The translations under genes and the position numbers were made by a program. 64,000 nucleotides of DNA from Nostoc carneum NIES-2107 (GTDB taxonomy: Bacteria; Cyanobacteriota; Cyanobacteriia; Cyanobacteriales; Nostocaceae). Numbering within the stretch: position 1 is the stretch's first letter; every line of letters starts with the position of its first letter. The notes below the pieces were generated by a model that had not been told where the DNA came from, ran no database searches, and saw only the letters and a list, made by a program, of their open reading frames with translations. The DNA lies in assembly GCA_002368155.1 (NCBI GenBank), contig AP018180.1, forward strand, positions 1,240,001 to 1,304,000, read 5' to 3'. Below, piece after piece: positions 19,197-28,844 of this stretch.

Positions 19197-19946
19197 ATGA
19201 TTAATAGCTGGTGGAAATTTATCAGTTTGATAATATGTATATTATTTCTAGCAATTGCTTGCAATGAAACTAAAGTAGTTAACAACAATGCCATTGCCAA
19301 CTCCCCAAATCAACCAAATCAAGTAATATCGCCTAGCGCCTCGCCAACTCCAGAAACAGATTTAAATGAGCAAACTGCCATCACAGCAGCAGATGCAAGG
19401 CTAGTTGATATTCAATCAATTAATAAAAATATTGCGCTGGATATTCGTTATGCCACACCCAATAACTTTTTGAAAAAGAAATTATATCCTGAAGCTAGAT
19501 GTGTATTACGCTATGGAGCAGCGAAACAACTCTCATTAGTACAACAAGATTTAGCTAAAAATAAATTAAGTTTAAAAGTTTATGATTGCTATAGACCACT
19601 TTCCGTACAAAAAGAAATGTGGAAAATCTTACCTGATGAAAGATATGTAGGTAATCCTGCTAAAGGTTCTCGACATAATCGCGGTGCAGCAGTGGATTTA
19701 ACATTAATTGATAGCAATAGCAAAGAATTAGAAATGCCTAGCGCTTTTGATGCTTTTACACCAGCTTCCCATAGAGATTATAGTGGCGGCAGCGTTCAAT
19801 CTCGCAAAAATCGTCAAATACTAGAAGATGCAATGCGAAAGCGAGGATTTACAGGTTTAGCAACAGAATGGTGGCACTTTGATGCACCAGATTGGGACAA
19901 ATATGCTGTGATGGATGCGCCGTTTAATAAGATTCCAAGAAAATAG
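19197..19946 (+). CDS. VanX/DdpX-type D-alanyl-D-alanine dipeptidase, predicted lipoprotein
   Basis: A 249-residue zinc D,D-dipeptidase of peptidase family M15D. The zinc ligands and catalytic residues are visible: H160 and D167 in SRHNRGAAVDL, then E224 and H227 in EWWHFD, with R133 in CYRPLS. A lipoprotein signal (hydrophobic stretch 8-19, lipobox LAIAC, Cys22) is followed by a Pro/Ser/Thr-rich linker (about 30-60), so the enzyme is probably anchored outside the cytoplasmic membrane. It would cleave D-Ala-D-Ala, more likely in peptidoglycan recycling than in vancomycin resistance because no VanH or VanA is nearby. No strong ribosome site is visible. Confidence 0.88.
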   Translation: MINSWWKFISLIICILFLAIACNETKVVNNNAIANSPNQPNQVISPSASPTPETDLNEQTAITAADARLVDIQSINKNIALDIRYATPNNFLKKKLYPEARCVLRYGAAKQLSLVQQDLAKNKLSLKVYDCYRPLSVQKEMWKILPDERYVGNPAKGSRHNRGAAVDLTLIDSNSKELEMPSAFDAFTPASHRDYSGGSVQSRKNRQILEDAMRKRGFTGLATEWWHFDAPDWDKYAVMDAPFNKIPRK

Positions 19947-20030
19947 GGCATGGGGCATGGGGCATGGGGCATGGGGCATTGGGTAATTGATAATTGGTAA
20001 TTGGTAATTGTGTTTGTCATTAATTATTTC
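19947..20030. repeat. GGGGCAT and GGTAATT heptamer arrays
   Basis: GGGGCAT repeats about four times, followed by about four TAATTGG/GGTAATT units, between the convergent VanX-like and ABC exporter genes. Confidence 0.8.
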
Positions 20031-20061
20031 TCCCCTGCTCCCTGCTCCCTTGCCTCTTCTC

Positions 20062-21882
20062 CTACTGATACCCGGCTGCTTGTAATAAAAACAGCTTCGC
20101 ATACTGTCCGCCAGTGGCTAATAATTCTTCGTGAGTTCCTTGTTCTACAACTTTTCCACTTTCGATAACCATAATATTATCTGCCATGCGAACTGTGGAA
20201 AACCTATGAGAAATTAAAAATACCATTTGATTTTTGGTGACAGTGCGAAAATGATTGAAAATCTCATATTCAGCTTGAGCATCCATCGCTGATGTGGGTT
20301 CGTCTAATACCAAAATATCAGCGCGACTTCGCATAAAAGCACGGGAGAGAGCAATTTTTTGCCACTGTCCCCCGGATAATTCTTGCCCTCCTTTAAACCA
20401 ACGCCCTAGTTGAGTTTGAAAACTGTTAGGTAATTGGTGAATAAAAGGTTGTGCCATGCCTTTTTGAGCAGCTTTTTGCCAGCGATTTGTGTCTTCTAAA
20501 TATTCCACATCACCGACACCAATATTTTCTCCGACGGTGAATTGGTAGCGGACAAAGTTCTGGAAAATCACACCAATCCGACGACGCAATACTTCTACAT
20601 CCCATTCTTGTAAATCTAAACCATCAAGGGTAATTCTGCCAGAATCTGGGGTGTAAAGTCGGGTGAGTAATTTAATTAAAGTAGTCTTACCAGAACCATT
20701 CTCACCAACAATTGCTAATTTTTCTCCTGGTTTTAAATGTAGAGAAATATTCTGCAATGCAGGTTTTAAATTCCCTGGATAAGTAAAAGATACATTCTCA
20801 AATCTGATTCCATCTTTGGGATTTATACCTTTGGTAGCTGTACCCCAAGGTTGTGGTGTTTGCTCTTCTAAAAAATCATAAAGGTTGGAAAGATAAAGAT
20901 TATCTTCGTACATTCCACCAATGGAAGTTAAAGCAGCAGAAAAAGTTGATTGTCCTTGGCGAAAAACTGTGAGATACATCGTCATATCTCCCAAGGAAAT
21001 TTTACCTAATACTGTTTCAATAACAATCCAACCGTATGCTAAATAAAAGGCCGTTGTACTTACCAAACTCAAAAGATAACCCCACCATCCCCTCCGCAAA
21101 GTTAAATTACGGTCTTCACCATAAAGGTTATTAAATAGCTGGCGGTATCTTCCGAGCAGCATTTCTCCTAATTGATAAAGTTTAACTTCAGTAACAAAAT
21201 CTTCTCTCGCCAAAAGATTTTCTAAATAATGTTGTTGACGAGTTTCTGGCGCACGCCAACTAAATAAGCGAAAGGCTTCACCAGCAAATTTTGTTTCGCC
21301 AATAAATGCAGGCATAGCTGCTAAAATTAGCACTATTACCGCCCACACAGAAAACTTCACCAGCAAGATACCGTAAGTTACCAGCGAAAGAGCATTTTGT
21401 ACCAACCCAAAGGTGCGGTTAACTAAAGAAAGCGGTCGAACAGAAGCTTCTCGCCGCGCATTCAGTAGCTTGTCATAAAATTCCGAATCTTCAAAATACT
21501 TTAAATCGAGAGTCAGAGACTTTTCTAAAATCAGTAAATTTACTCGCTGCCCTAGTAGCGCCCGCAACAGCGATTGACAAATAGTCAAACCCCGTTGACT
21601 ACCAGCTAAGATAATGACTGCGATCGCTTCTAATCCTACATACAATAAAGGACGAGAAATATCACCATCTGCACCAGCTTGGGCAGATAATACCACCGCA
21701 TCCACAATTAACTTACCAATGTAAGCGATCGCAGCTGGTAAAAGACCAGCGACTAAAGTTAAAGTAGCAAGAATAATGGTCAAAGCACGGCTAGTAGTCC
21801 AAACCAAGCCAATAGCTCGTCCGCTATAACGGAAAACTGCCAGTGATTGCCGCAGAGTGTTTCGGTTCTTTTTGGTCTTCAT
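20062..21882 (-). CDS. ABC exporter, fused permease and ATPase
   Basis: A 606-residue half-transporter with an N-terminal six-helix permease (about 25-325) and a C-terminal ATPase. Walker A is GENGSGKTT, the signature is LSGGQWQK, Walker B is ILVLDEPTSAMD and the H-loop is LISHRFS. It probably works as a homodimer that exports a lipid, peptide or drug; the substrate is not indicated. The ATG at 21882 (MKTKKNRN) is preferred to the upstream TTG at 21924 because a family-like N-terminus starts there. No partner subunit is nearby. Confidence 0.9.
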   Translation of the reverse strand: MKTKKNRNTLRQSLAVFRYSGRAIGLVWTTSRALTIILATLTLVAGLLPAAIAYIGKLIVDAVVLSAQAGADGDISRPLLYVGLEAIAVIILAGSQRGLTICQSLLRALLGQRVNLLILEKSLTLDLKYFEDSEFYDKLLNARREASVRPLSLVNRTFGLVQNALSLVTYGILLVKFSVWAVIVLILAAMPAFIGETKFAGEAFRLFSWRAPETRQQHYLENLLAREDFVTEVKLYQLGEMLLGRYRQLFNNLYGEDRNLTLRRGWWGYLLSLVSTTAFYLAYGWIVIETVLGKISLGDMTMYLTVFRQGQSTFSAALTSIGGMYEDNLYLSNLYDFLEEQTPQPWGTATKGINPKDGIRFENVSFTYPGNLKPALQNISLHLKPGEKLAIVGENGSGKTTLIKLLTRLYTPDSGRITLDGLDLQEWDVEVLRRRIGVIFQNFVRYQFTVGENIGVGDVEYLEDTNRWQKAAQKGMAQPFIHQLPNSFQTQLGRWFKGGQELSGGQWQKIALSRAFMRSRADILVLDEPTSAMDAQAEYEIFNHFRTVTKNQMVFLISHRFSTVRMADNIMVIESGKVVEQGTHEELLATGGQYAKLFLLQAAGYQ

Positions 21883-21993
21883 TATTCTTTTTATAGCGTG
21901 AAAACACCTGCGATCGCTCACCAATATTGCCTAGATACCAGGAGACTAAGGGTTACAAAATATTGAGCGATTTACCACTCAACACTCTTGTAC

Positions 21994-22013
21994 AGACGCG
22001 ATTCATCGCGTCT
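21994..22013. repeat. Dispersed palindrome AGACGCGAT-N2-ATCGCGTCT, copy 1
   Basis: A 20-bp near-perfect palindrome with AGACGCGAT arms. Further copies lie at 27731-27750 and 30046-30065, each in an intergenic gap and each flanked by TGTAC on one side. Confidence 0.8.
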
Positions 22014-22096
22014 CTCCTACTCAGCACTCATTTCCTTCCCCTCTACGTGAATAATTACTACAATAAAGTCACACACCTGACTCTGGAGTGTTGGCC

Positions 22097-22672
22097 GTGG
22101 GCTTATTTGATGATTTAAGTCGGTTTCTCGAAAACCGTTTAGAAGAATTCTTGCGTAATAATCCTCATTTGGAATTAGAAGCGCTGTTAGAACAGTTACG
22201 CGAACAAGAGGAAGATACTTTAAAGCTAGTTGCAGATTTACAATTACAAGAGAAGCGATCGCAAGAGGAAATTTTAGCTACAGCTCAAGAAATCCAGCGT
22301 TGGCATATCCGTGTGCAAAAGGCGAAATCTGCTGGTAGAGAAGATTTAGCGGCGGCGGCGCAAGAGAGAGAAGCCGCTTTATTGCGCGAAGGTAACCAGC
22401 GCTGGGGACATATGCAAGGGTTAAAAGAACGCATTAACCAATCTAAGGAACTACTACAAAAAATACAGGTGCGAAGGCAAGAAGTACAAGCCAAGGCAAC
22501 CGAAGCACAGACAGTACGCGCAAAAGCACAATCCCAACAGCGCTTAGAAACCAATGGTTGGTCAAATTCAACTAGTAGTTATTCCAGTAGTTTTGATGAC
22601 TTAGAAGAAAAATTTCGTCGTTGGGAAACTCAAGATGAGTTAGAAAAATTGAAACGTCAGATGGGGAAATAA
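22097..22672 (+). CDS. TIGR04376 family protein (cyanobacterial, coiled coil)
   Basis: A 191-residue protein whose N-terminus MGLFDDLSRFLENRLEEFLRN fits the cyanobacterial TIGR04376 family. Nearly the whole middle (about 35-155) is a charged alpha-helical coiled coil. The C-terminus has a Ser-rich linker followed by FDDLEEKFRRWETQDELEKLK. The function is unknown. The GTG at 22097 is chosen because it gives the conserved MGLFDD start and has GGAG eight bases upstream; an in-frame GTG at 22088 overlaps that ribosome site. No membrane segment. Confidence 0.85.
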   Translation: MGLFDDLSRFLENRLEEFLRNNPHLELEALLEQLREQEEDTLKLVADLQLQEKRSQEEILATAQEIQRWHIRVQKAKSAGREDLAAAAQEREAALLREGNQRWGHMQGLKERINQSKELLQKIQVRRQEVQAKATEAQTVRAKAQSQQRLETNGWSNSTSSYSSSFDDLEEKFRRWETQDELEKLKRQMGK

Positions 22673-22745
22673 GCAATTTATAACAACAAATATCCCATGT
22701 TTGTATAGGCAAGGGGACAGAGGAGAAATAAAAATATGATCTGAG

Positions 22746-22782
22746 TAAATTGGATAATTTATTTTTGGATCTGAAAGTCCCT
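22746..22782 (+). repeat. Partial right end of the AGGGACTTCC element
   Basis: The stretch AATTGGATAATTTATTTTTGG followed shortly by GAAAGTCCCT matches the right end of the full elements described at 22878, 25063, 35547 and 60631. Its left end is not recognisable. A palindromic GATGCGTTAGCG...CGTAACGCATC block (about 22799-22827) separates it from the next full copy. Confidence 0.5.
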
Positions 22783-22877
22783 AAATTAATATTTGTAGGA
22801 TGCGTTAGCGATAGCGTAACGCATCATCCAAGCCTAGCAAAAATTTATATGTATCAGAATTTTTGAGAATTGGTTTT

Positions 22878-23015
22878 AGGGACTTCCAGAAATTAAATTA
22901 TTCAATCAGCAAAGGCGAAGATATTGAGCAGATTCTTTCTCTCCCCCTGCTCCTCTGCTTCCTCTGCTCTCTCTGCTACCCTAGCGACAGTATATTTTTT
23001 TAGTTGGAAGTCCCT
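22878..23015 (-). repeat. MITE-like element, copy 1 (138 bp)
   Basis: Inverted termini AGGGACTTCC and GGAAGTCCCT enclose a purine-rich AGCAGAGGAAGCAGAGG tract and a GCTCAATATCTTCGCC segment. Read on the minus strand it is collinear with copy 4 at 60631 almost throughout. No direct target duplication is visible. It lies 62 bp after the stop of the lipoprotein gene at 23078. Confidence 0.75.
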
Positions 23016-23077
23016 GAGGAGGCGCAAAGTCTTGCACCCCCTAAGAATATACCTTATATCAGTTTTGATATATCTAA

Positions 23078-23701
23078 TTATTGAGTGCTGGGCTTAAACC
23101 TAATTTGACTTGCTTCTAGGTAAATTACCTGGTTTCTTAGTCCTTGAGCTTCAGTAGCCGTTAAACCCTTCCACTGCTGCTGTGCTTGTTTGACACTGGG
23201 CACTAGTTTAAGCACACCTGCTAAATCTACGGTTTGGCCTGCTTTCACAACAACTTTATTTTCAGCACTTCCCGCATCTAGATTGGGAGCCAAAACCACA
23301 AATACTCGTTGAGCATTGCTGGAACCAACCCAGAAAGTGCGATCGCCTACTACACTTTGAACATTGACATTTGTAAACTGCACAGGTCTATTTACAAGTG
23401 TCTGTTTATTGGCGTTGGTAATTACTAATACATCTGTTATTGGTTGAGTTTGAACAATAGTTGTTGGTTGTGGCGTAGGGGTGACAACCACAGTAGTTGT
23501 TACTTGTGGTGTGGCGGTGACAGTAACCGTTGCTTGTGGTGTTGGAACGACAACAACATCAGGTTGCTTTGGTTCGGTAGCACAAGCTGTCATCCCAGTT
23601 ACAAGCAGCGTTAAAAGCGTTGCTTTACTTAGCCATGACTTTTTACTGACCAGATTACCATCATTTTGGATGTTGCTTAAAGTGCAATTTTGCTTATACA
23701 T
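23078..23701 (-). CDS. Hypothetical lipoprotein with Val/Thr/Pro-rich linker
   Basis: A 207-residue secreted protein. Residues about 25-38 form a hydrophobic signal ending in a lipobox (TGMTAC, Cys40). Residues about 50-90 are a repetitive PTPQ/TVTVT linker. The C-terminal half (about 92-205) is beta-rich (VNVQSVVGDRTFWVGSSNAQRVFVVL), an OB-fold or BON-like pattern. No function is known. The ATG at 23701 leaves a long pre-signal segment; the Met at residue 1 is the only one before the signal, so a nearby alternative start codon (V18, GTC, is not one) cannot be offered. Confidence 0.75.
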   Translation of the reverse strand: MYKQNCTLSNIQNDGNLVSKKSWLSKATLLTLLVTGMTACATEPKQPDVVVVPTPQATVTVTATPQVTTTVVVTPTPQPTTIVQTQPITDVLVITNANKQTLVNRPVQFTNVNVQSVVGDRTFWVGSSNAQRVFVVLAPNLDAGSAENKVVVKAGQTVDLAGVLKLVPSVKQAQQQWKGLTATEAQGLRNQVIYLEASQIRFKPSTQ

Positions 23702-24272
23702 TTGACTATGAATATACTTAATATTGAGTTATTTAAACACTCATTCTTTTTGGTTTTGAGGCTAATAAAAGTCTCGCACCAAGAACTTTATGGTGACCAA
23801 AAAAAGGTATTAGTGCCTCAATAGTGGTACTTTAAGTGATTAGAAGATAATTTAGCTTCTACCTAATGGAATAATATATGGTAGAGGCGATCGCACTAAG
23901 TATTCTAAAGCTCAAGTGTCCATAGGGGCACAAAGATTTGTAGTGTAGATTCTATATTGCCCATATTATTTTTTCGACATCCTCTGAGTTTACTTATAAA
24001 TTAAAAATGAAATTTAGAGTAATAATCAAATTATGTAGGATATGTTACTGCACTATCAATGAATAAATTTTTGCTATAGTACACAGTCTAACTTTGTGTA
24101 TTTATTCCTAAAATCGAAATCATTCAAATTGTATTTAATTTATTAAAATTGATTGTACTTTTTGTTAAAATAAATTTAATCAGACTATCACACCTTGCTA
24201 TTTCCGTCCATTCAATATTTTTTTTTGCAATTGCCGCAGTATTCCCTAAACTTGGCAAATGAGCACTGAGGC
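23702..24272. other. Intergenic region, no gene seen
   Basis: About 570 bp, strongly AT-rich, between the divergent lipoprotein and permease genes. One HIP1-like GGCGATCGCA site lies near 23887. No RNA gene or repeat array was recognised. Confidence 0.5.
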
Positions 24273-24863
24273 ATGGAACACAATATATTTTTAGATGTTT
24301 TATCTAGCCTACAAAGATTATTTGTAGGTTACATTCCTGCTGCTATTTTAGGTGGTTTCATAGGCTACTTAATTGGTATCAATGGCACCATTTATCAGAT
24401 ATGCAGGCGGATATTTCAGATACCCCATAGTATCCCCCCTATAGCCTTACTACCTATTGCGCTCATTCTCTTTCAAGAAAGTGAAGCCGCTACGGCAATA
24501 GTAATTTTTTTGGCTAGTCTTTGGTCAATGATTGTGAATACTGCAATTGGAATGCGCCATTTCTACAGGCAGAATAATCAATTTCGGGCTGCTATTTTTC
24601 ATACATTTCATGCCTTAAAAGTTAGCATTTGGGTTGCATGGTTTACAGTAATTGCCATAGAAATGTTAGTAGGTACAAAGGGTTTAGGCTCGCTAGTTTG
24701 GGATGCTTATAAAGCTGGCAATGCTAATTACATTATTCAGTCAATCATCTATATTGGTGTGATTGGCTGTTTATTAGATCAGTTATTGGATCTGAGTGGA
24801 TATCTTTTGGTACAGTTTGTTTCAGCAGGTAAGAAATCTGCTCAAGAGAATAATAAAAAATAA
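24273..24863 (+). CDS. Orphan ABC transporter permease, NrtB/SsuC-like, shortened
   Basis: A 196-residue integral membrane protein with five to six hydrophobic segments. The C-terminal motif VIAIEMLVGTKGLGSLVWDAYKAG is typical of NitT/TauT-type permeases (NrtB, CmpB, SsuC). It is about 60-80 residues shorter than those. The cytoplasmic EAA loop that docks on the ATPase is not recognisable: the sequence passes from MRHFYRQNNQFRAAIFHTFHALK directly to the last helices. No ATPase or binding-protein gene is adjacent. It may be a degenerate or repurposed permease. The frame is intact. Confidence 0.7.
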   Translation: MEHNIFLDVLSSLQRLFVGYIPAAILGGFIGYLIGINGTIYQICRRIFQIPHSIPPIALLPIALILFQESEAATAIVIFLASLWSMIVNTAIGMRHFYRQNNQFRAAIFHTFHALKVSIWVAWFTVIAIEMLVGTKGLGSLVWDAYKAGNANYIIQSIIYIGVIGCLLDQLLDLSGYLLVQFVSAGKKSAQENNKK

Positions 24864-25062
24864 ATTTTATGTTTGCTTAAATACTGGTACTGTCGCGTAG
24901 GTTGGTAATTGGTAATTGGTAATGGGAAAAACTAAATTTCCTAGAGCGTCAACAATTAACCAAATTTGATATAACATACCATAGTTATTCAGATAGTGAT
25001 GCGTTACGGCTTTCCGCGTAACACATCCTACAAATACTCAAAAATATTTTAGGGAATTTTTA

Positions 25063-25179
25063 AGGGACTCCCAAAAACTAAATTATCCAATTTCTGAGAG
25101 AAAATATTGTCTTTATCCCCCCTGCTCCCTGCCCCCTTGCGAAAAAAGCGATAGTATATTTTTTTAGTTGGAAGTCCCT
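25063..25179 (-). repeat. MITE-like element, copy 2 (117 bp)
   Basis: Inverted termini AGGGACTCCC (one base different) and GGAAGTCCCT. Read on the minus strand, the first 30 bases match copy 1 (GGGACTTCCAACTAAAAAAA). Its terminus overlaps the stop codon of the pmbA-type gene at 25178-25180. A GATGCGTTACGG...CGCGTAACACATCC block lies just outside (about 24999-25028), as next to copy 1. Confidence 0.75.
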
Positions 25180-26491
25180 AATTATTCCTACCTGTAGTTG
25201 ATAGTCCGTCAACTATGAGAGAGGGTGTATAACATGAGCCGTTCCAATCAGCATCACCACCGAGGGTTACTAATTGTTTCAAAGCTGCGTAAATGTTACC
25301 GGCAACCATTGTATCTTTAACACGCCCGATAACTTCCCCATTTTGCACGCGGTAGCCCAATTCAATATTGATGGAAAAGTCGCCGGAAATACCGCCACCT
25401 CCACCCAGCATTTGATCGACAATCAAACCATCATCTATTTGTTGAATCAAATCTTGTAGGGATAGAGAACTGGGTTGAACTAAAAAATTAAATAATCCAG
25501 GGGTGGGATAGCTACCCAAACTAGGGCGAAAACCATTACCTGTACTACTCATACCTAATTGTCGTGCGGTAGTGCGATCGCTATAAAAATGCTGTAGGAT
25601 TCCATTTTGAATAAAAACAATTGTATTGGTAGGGCAGCCTTCATCATCAAAAGGACAACTATAAGGCCCTGCTTCTGGTTCTTGATACAGGGTAAGGCTG
25701 GGTGCAAGGACTGGTTTGCCTAAACGGTCGGCCCAAGGCGAAGCTTTTTCTAGTACGCGTTTGCCGTTTAATGCTGCTTGCACTGTACCCCAAAGCATAT
25801 CAGCAGCTTTGGATGTAAATAAAACTGGTACGCGACCGCTAGGGGGTGAGACGTTTTCTCGCGCCCAAATTAGCCTTTGTAAAATTTGTTCAGCGAGTTT
25901 CTCCGGGTCGAGTTCATCTCTTTGGGTTTGACCGTCGGAAATGCTTAAAAAATCGTCGCCCCTGACCCATTCAGCCGACATATAGCAGCTAAGAGTTGTG
26001 TCTGTGTAGTAGCAATCTAGACCTTCAGTATTGATAAGTCTAGTATTTTCCACATCACATTCCCAATCACTGTGGCAAAGTACATCAGGATATTCATCTC
26101 GAACCAAAGCGATCGCTTCTTTACCCCAGTTAACCAAATGCTCTATAGGCACACTTTTTCCTAAGTCTGGGTAAGATGGTTTAAAGTTGCGCCCCAATTC
26201 TATTGGTTCCGGTTGATTGAGTTTACTCAACGCTAGAGAGCGTTCTACCATCGCTTGCGGTTCCACAGTACCGTAAGCCACAGTCAGACCCGGACGGCCA
26301 TTGCGCCATAGCCGCAGTGCTGTCCCTTCAGACTGGCTAGTTTCGAGTTGCTTTAGGCGATTAGCCTCAAAAAACACTGGTCGAGAAAGCGATCGCGACT
26401 GATACACTTCAGCGGCTTCTGCTCCAGACTTAATTGCTAGTTCCAGCAGATGTTCTGCTAGCGTATCTTGTGACAAATTTTCAGAACCCAT
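25178..26491 (-). CDS. TldD/PmbA (TldE) family metalloprotease subunit
   Basis: A 437-residue protein of the TldD/PmbA family, whose heterodimers process small peptides such as microcins. The sequence lacks the HExxxH zinc motif of the TldD partner, so it is the PmbA/TldE-type subunit. Family hallmarks include SGAEAAEVYQ near the start, RVPVLFTSKAADML in the middle, and a Gly-rich MLGGGGGISGDFSINIELGYRVQNGE near residue 360. No tldD gene is adjacent. The TAG stop overlaps the terminus of a repeated element, so the present C-terminus (STTGRNN) could be slightly altered from the ancestral one. Confidence 0.88.
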   Translation of the reverse strand: MGSENLSQDTLAEHLLELAIKSGAEAAEVYQSRSLSRPVFFEANRLKQLETSQSEGTALRLWRNGRPGLTVAYGTVEPQAMVERSLALSKLNQPEPIELGRNFKPSYPDLGKSVPIEHLVNWGKEAIALVRDEYPDVLCHSDWECDVENTRLINTEGLDCYYTDTTLSCYMSAEWVRGDDFLSISDGQTQRDELDPEKLAEQILQRLIWARENVSPPSGRVPVLFTSKAADMLWGTVQAALNGKRVLEKASPWADRLGKPVLAPSLTLYQEPEAGPYSCPFDDEGCPTNTIVFIQNGILQHFYSDRTTARQLGMSSTGNGFRPSLGSYPTPGLFNFLVQPSSLSLQDLIQQIDDGLIVDQMLGGGGGISGDFSINIELGYRVQNGEVIGRVKDTMVAGNIYAALKQLVTLGGDADWNGSCYTPSLIVDGLSTTGRNN

Positions 26492-26581
26492 GACCCTTGG
26501 TAAATTATGGATTGTGGATTTTGAACCGCGAATAGATAAAGCAGTGCATTCGGTCGCCAGACTTATTGCCTAACGTCTCCA

Positions 26582-26600
26582 CTTCTCCCTATGGGAGAAG
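26582..26600. repeat. Dispersed palindrome CTTCTCCC-TAT-GGGAGAAG
   Basis: A short hairpin-forming repeat; a close variant lies at 33333-33350 (CTCTCCCTTTGGGAGAAG). Both are followed or preceded by GTAGC/GCTAC-type sequence and sit in gaps. Confidence 0.6.
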
Positions 26601-26765
26601 CTACTGCCGCGCAGATCATTATCCCAAATCATCAACATCTATCAGCCGTTGCCCTTGTGGATGATTCATTGATGATTAGCTCGGTAATGAATAATCATTC
26701 GGCAAAAGTTTTATGGCTTTTTCCTTGATCCTCATACCGATTCCCCTCATGACTATGCCATGAAT

Positions 26766-27629
26766 TTACGGCAGATTGACTTCTTGCAACAGCCAAAATC
26801 CAGCAAACGATTCTGCTTGAGGATCTGACTGCACACCGATAAAATGTACTCCATTGGCTTGTTGCTTGGCTTCTTCAAACCCTTTGGCTTCTGCCAATGT
26901 TTGAGGATTTTTGATATTTGCCAAAATCCAGCTTTCTGTCACACCAGTTTCTAACAGTAATCTTGTGCCGTCACTCGTGTCAAATCTTAGATAAGCTAAA
27001 TCTAAACCAGACATCCAGCCTGCGATCGGCAATGCCCTGGGTGAGAAAATCAAAATCCCAGGAATACGGGTTTGGGGTGATACTTGCGCTAATTCTAAAG
27101 GAAAAGCTTCACCAAAACCAATGTCCCATTCTGGCATATCCATTAAATCAGCAGCTTCTAAAGAAACAAATACCCATTTTTTCCCTTCCAATGCATCAGG
27201 TAACCGTTGGGGTAAAGGACTTTCCAGACGCACCGAGGGATTAGTACCCCCTTGATAACCTGGTTCATGAGGATACACCTCCTCAATTCGCTGTTTTAGC
27301 CATTGGTTCAGCATCAAAGTCCGACGGCTAGATTGAGCTGGAATACTTAGATCCTCGCAGGCTTTAGTAATCATATTATTCATTTGGCGGCGGAAAAAGC
27401 GGATTTTAATTGGTGCTTCTCCAGCTTCGGCAATAGCCTCTTGCAACGCCGTCCGCAACCAACCCGAATTTACCTGCGTACTGGGACAGTATTTAGCATA
27501 ACGAAACAGAGAATCTGTTTTGGCGCGGACATCTAAGGGACTTTCGCAAACTAATACTTCCCAAACTTTTTTCTGATTGTCGTCCAAAATCGGACGGGAG
27601 TAAAAATCAATTTCCCAAATACTGCCCAT
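26766..27629 (-). CDS. Tab2/Atab2 family RNA-binding protein
   Basis: A 287-residue cyanobacterial homologue of chloroplast Tab2/Atab2, which bind RNA and promote translation of photosystem I mRNA. The start MGSIWEIDFYSRPILDDNQKKVWE and the C-terminal GFWLLQEVNLP are typical. The middle has GWLRTALQEAIAEAGEAPIKIRFFRRQM. ATG 27629 is chosen because conservation starts there; an in-frame ATG farther upstream at 27698 would add 23 residues that look non-coding. A role in photosystem translation here is inferred from the plant and algal proteins. Confidence 0.88.
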   Translation of the reverse strand: MGSIWEIDFYSRPILDDNQKKVWEVLVCESPLDVRAKTDSLFRYAKYCPSTQVNSGWLRTALQEAIAEAGEAPIKIRFFRRQMNNMITKACEDLSIPAQSSRRTLMLNQWLKQRIEEVYPHEPGYQGGTNPSVRLESPLPQRLPDALEGKKWVFVSLEAADLMDMPEWDIGFGEAFPLELAQVSPQTRIPGILIFSPRALPIAGWMSGLDLAYLRFDTSDGTRLLLETGVTESWILANIKNPQTLAEAKGFEEAKQQANGVHFIGVQSDPQAESFAGFWLLQEVNLP

Positions 27630-27967
27630 GTTTTTCGGTAAAAATCTGGCTGTTATTATGTTCCTGATATTCTGATCATACGAGTCTTGGGGCAGCAACA
27701 GACATCAAGAAGTTAAAACAAAAGTTGCAGAGACGCGATTAATCGCGTCTGTACAAAAGTCAAGAGCCATTTATTTCTCTTGTCCTCGCAGTCCCTAGTC
27801 CCTAGTCCCTAATCCCCAATCCCCAGTCCCCAATCCCCAATCCCCAATCAATCCCCAAAAAACAAAACCTGCTCTAATTGTTTATATACTCCTAGCCTTA
27901 AGGTTCTTGTCCTATGATTGGGAGCTGCTAATGCTAATTAATAATTAAGTTATTTAGGTACTTTTGC
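27630..27967. repeat. Divergent intergenic region with palindrome copy 2 and CCCTAGT/CCCCAAT heptamers
   Basis: AGACGCGATTAATCGCGTCT lies at 27731-27750. A heptamer array (CCCTAGT then CCCCAAT units) fills about 27787-27850. The remaining 115 bp before lgt should contain its promoter; none was assigned. Confidence 0.7.
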
Positions 27968-28843
27968 ATGGCGCTGGATATTTCCACTTTGCCTTTGGCA
28001 TTACAATTTACTTCTCCTGGCCCGATTCTGTGGAGAATAGGGCCAATCACAATCCGTTGGTATGGCTTATTAATCGCCACAGCAGTTTTAATCGGAGTCA
28101 GCCTTTCTCAGTATTTGGCCAAGCGCCGTAACGTTAACCCAGACTTACTTAGCGACTTGTCAATTTGGCTAGTAATTGGCGCAATTCCCGCCGCCCGATT
28201 ATATTACGTTTTATTTCAATGGCCAGAGTATGCCCAGCACCCAGACCGCATAATTGCCATTTGGCAAGGTGGAATTGCCATTCATGGAGCGATTCTAGGT
28301 GGACTAGTAGCTGCGCTTATCTTTGCCAAACTTAAGCAAGTTTCTTTTTGGCAATTAGCAGATTTAGTAGCACCTTCGCTGATTTTAGGGCAAGCGATCG
28401 GACGTTGGGGTAATTTCTTCAACTCAGAAGCTTTTGGCGATCCTACCAATTTACCTTGGAAATTATATATTCCACCCGATCGCCGTCCCCCAGAGTTAAT
28501 TAATTTTGAGTACTTTCACCCCACTTTTCTCTACGAATCTCTCTGGGATTTAATGGTGTTCGCCCTGTTACTAGCCCTCTTTTTCCGGAGTTTGCAAGGT
28601 AAACCACGCCTCAAAATAGGTACGCTATTTCTCAGTTACTTAGCAGCCTACAGTCTGGGACGCTTATGGATAGAAGGTTTTCGTACTGATAGCCTAATGC
28701 TAGGGCCCCTCAGAATGGCTCAAGTCGTGAGCTTAATCGGAATTATTGTTGGATTAGCTGGATTAGCTTGGCTTTACATAGCTAAACGCCCTTTACCAGA
28801 TGTCATTTCTACCCCCAGGGGTAATGGGGCGATAGAGAGGTGA
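27968..28843 (+). CDS. lgt: Prolipoprotein diacylglyceryl transferase
   Basis: Transfers diacylglycerol from phosphatidylglycerol to the lipobox cysteine of prolipoproteins, in the cytoplasmic membrane. The 291-residue sequence has about seven membrane segments, the [12 protein letters not shown] motif (about 98-109) and the Lgt signature [16 protein letters not shown] (about 146-161). A conserved [12 protein letters not shown] motif lies near residue 238. Length is standard. It would act on the predicted lipoproteins of this window (the VanX-like protein and the 23078 protein). cobM follows on the same strand after a repeat array and a hairpin, so the two are probably separate transcripts. 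Confidence 0.95.
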   Translation: MALDISTLPLALQFTSPGPILWRIGPITIRWYGLLIATAVLIGVSLSQYLAKRRNVNPDLLSDLSIWLVIGAIPAARLYYVLFQWPEYAQHPDRIIAIWQGGIAIHGAILGGLVAALIFAKLKQVSFWQLADLVAPSLILGQAIGRWGNFFNSEAFGDPTNLPWKLYIPPDRRPPELINFEYFHPTFLYESLWDLMVFALLLALFFRSLQGKPRLKIGTLFLSYLAAYSLGRLWIEGFRTDSLMLGPLRMAQVVSLIGIIVGLAGLAWLYIAKRPLPDVISTPRGNGAIER

Positions 28844-28844
28844 G

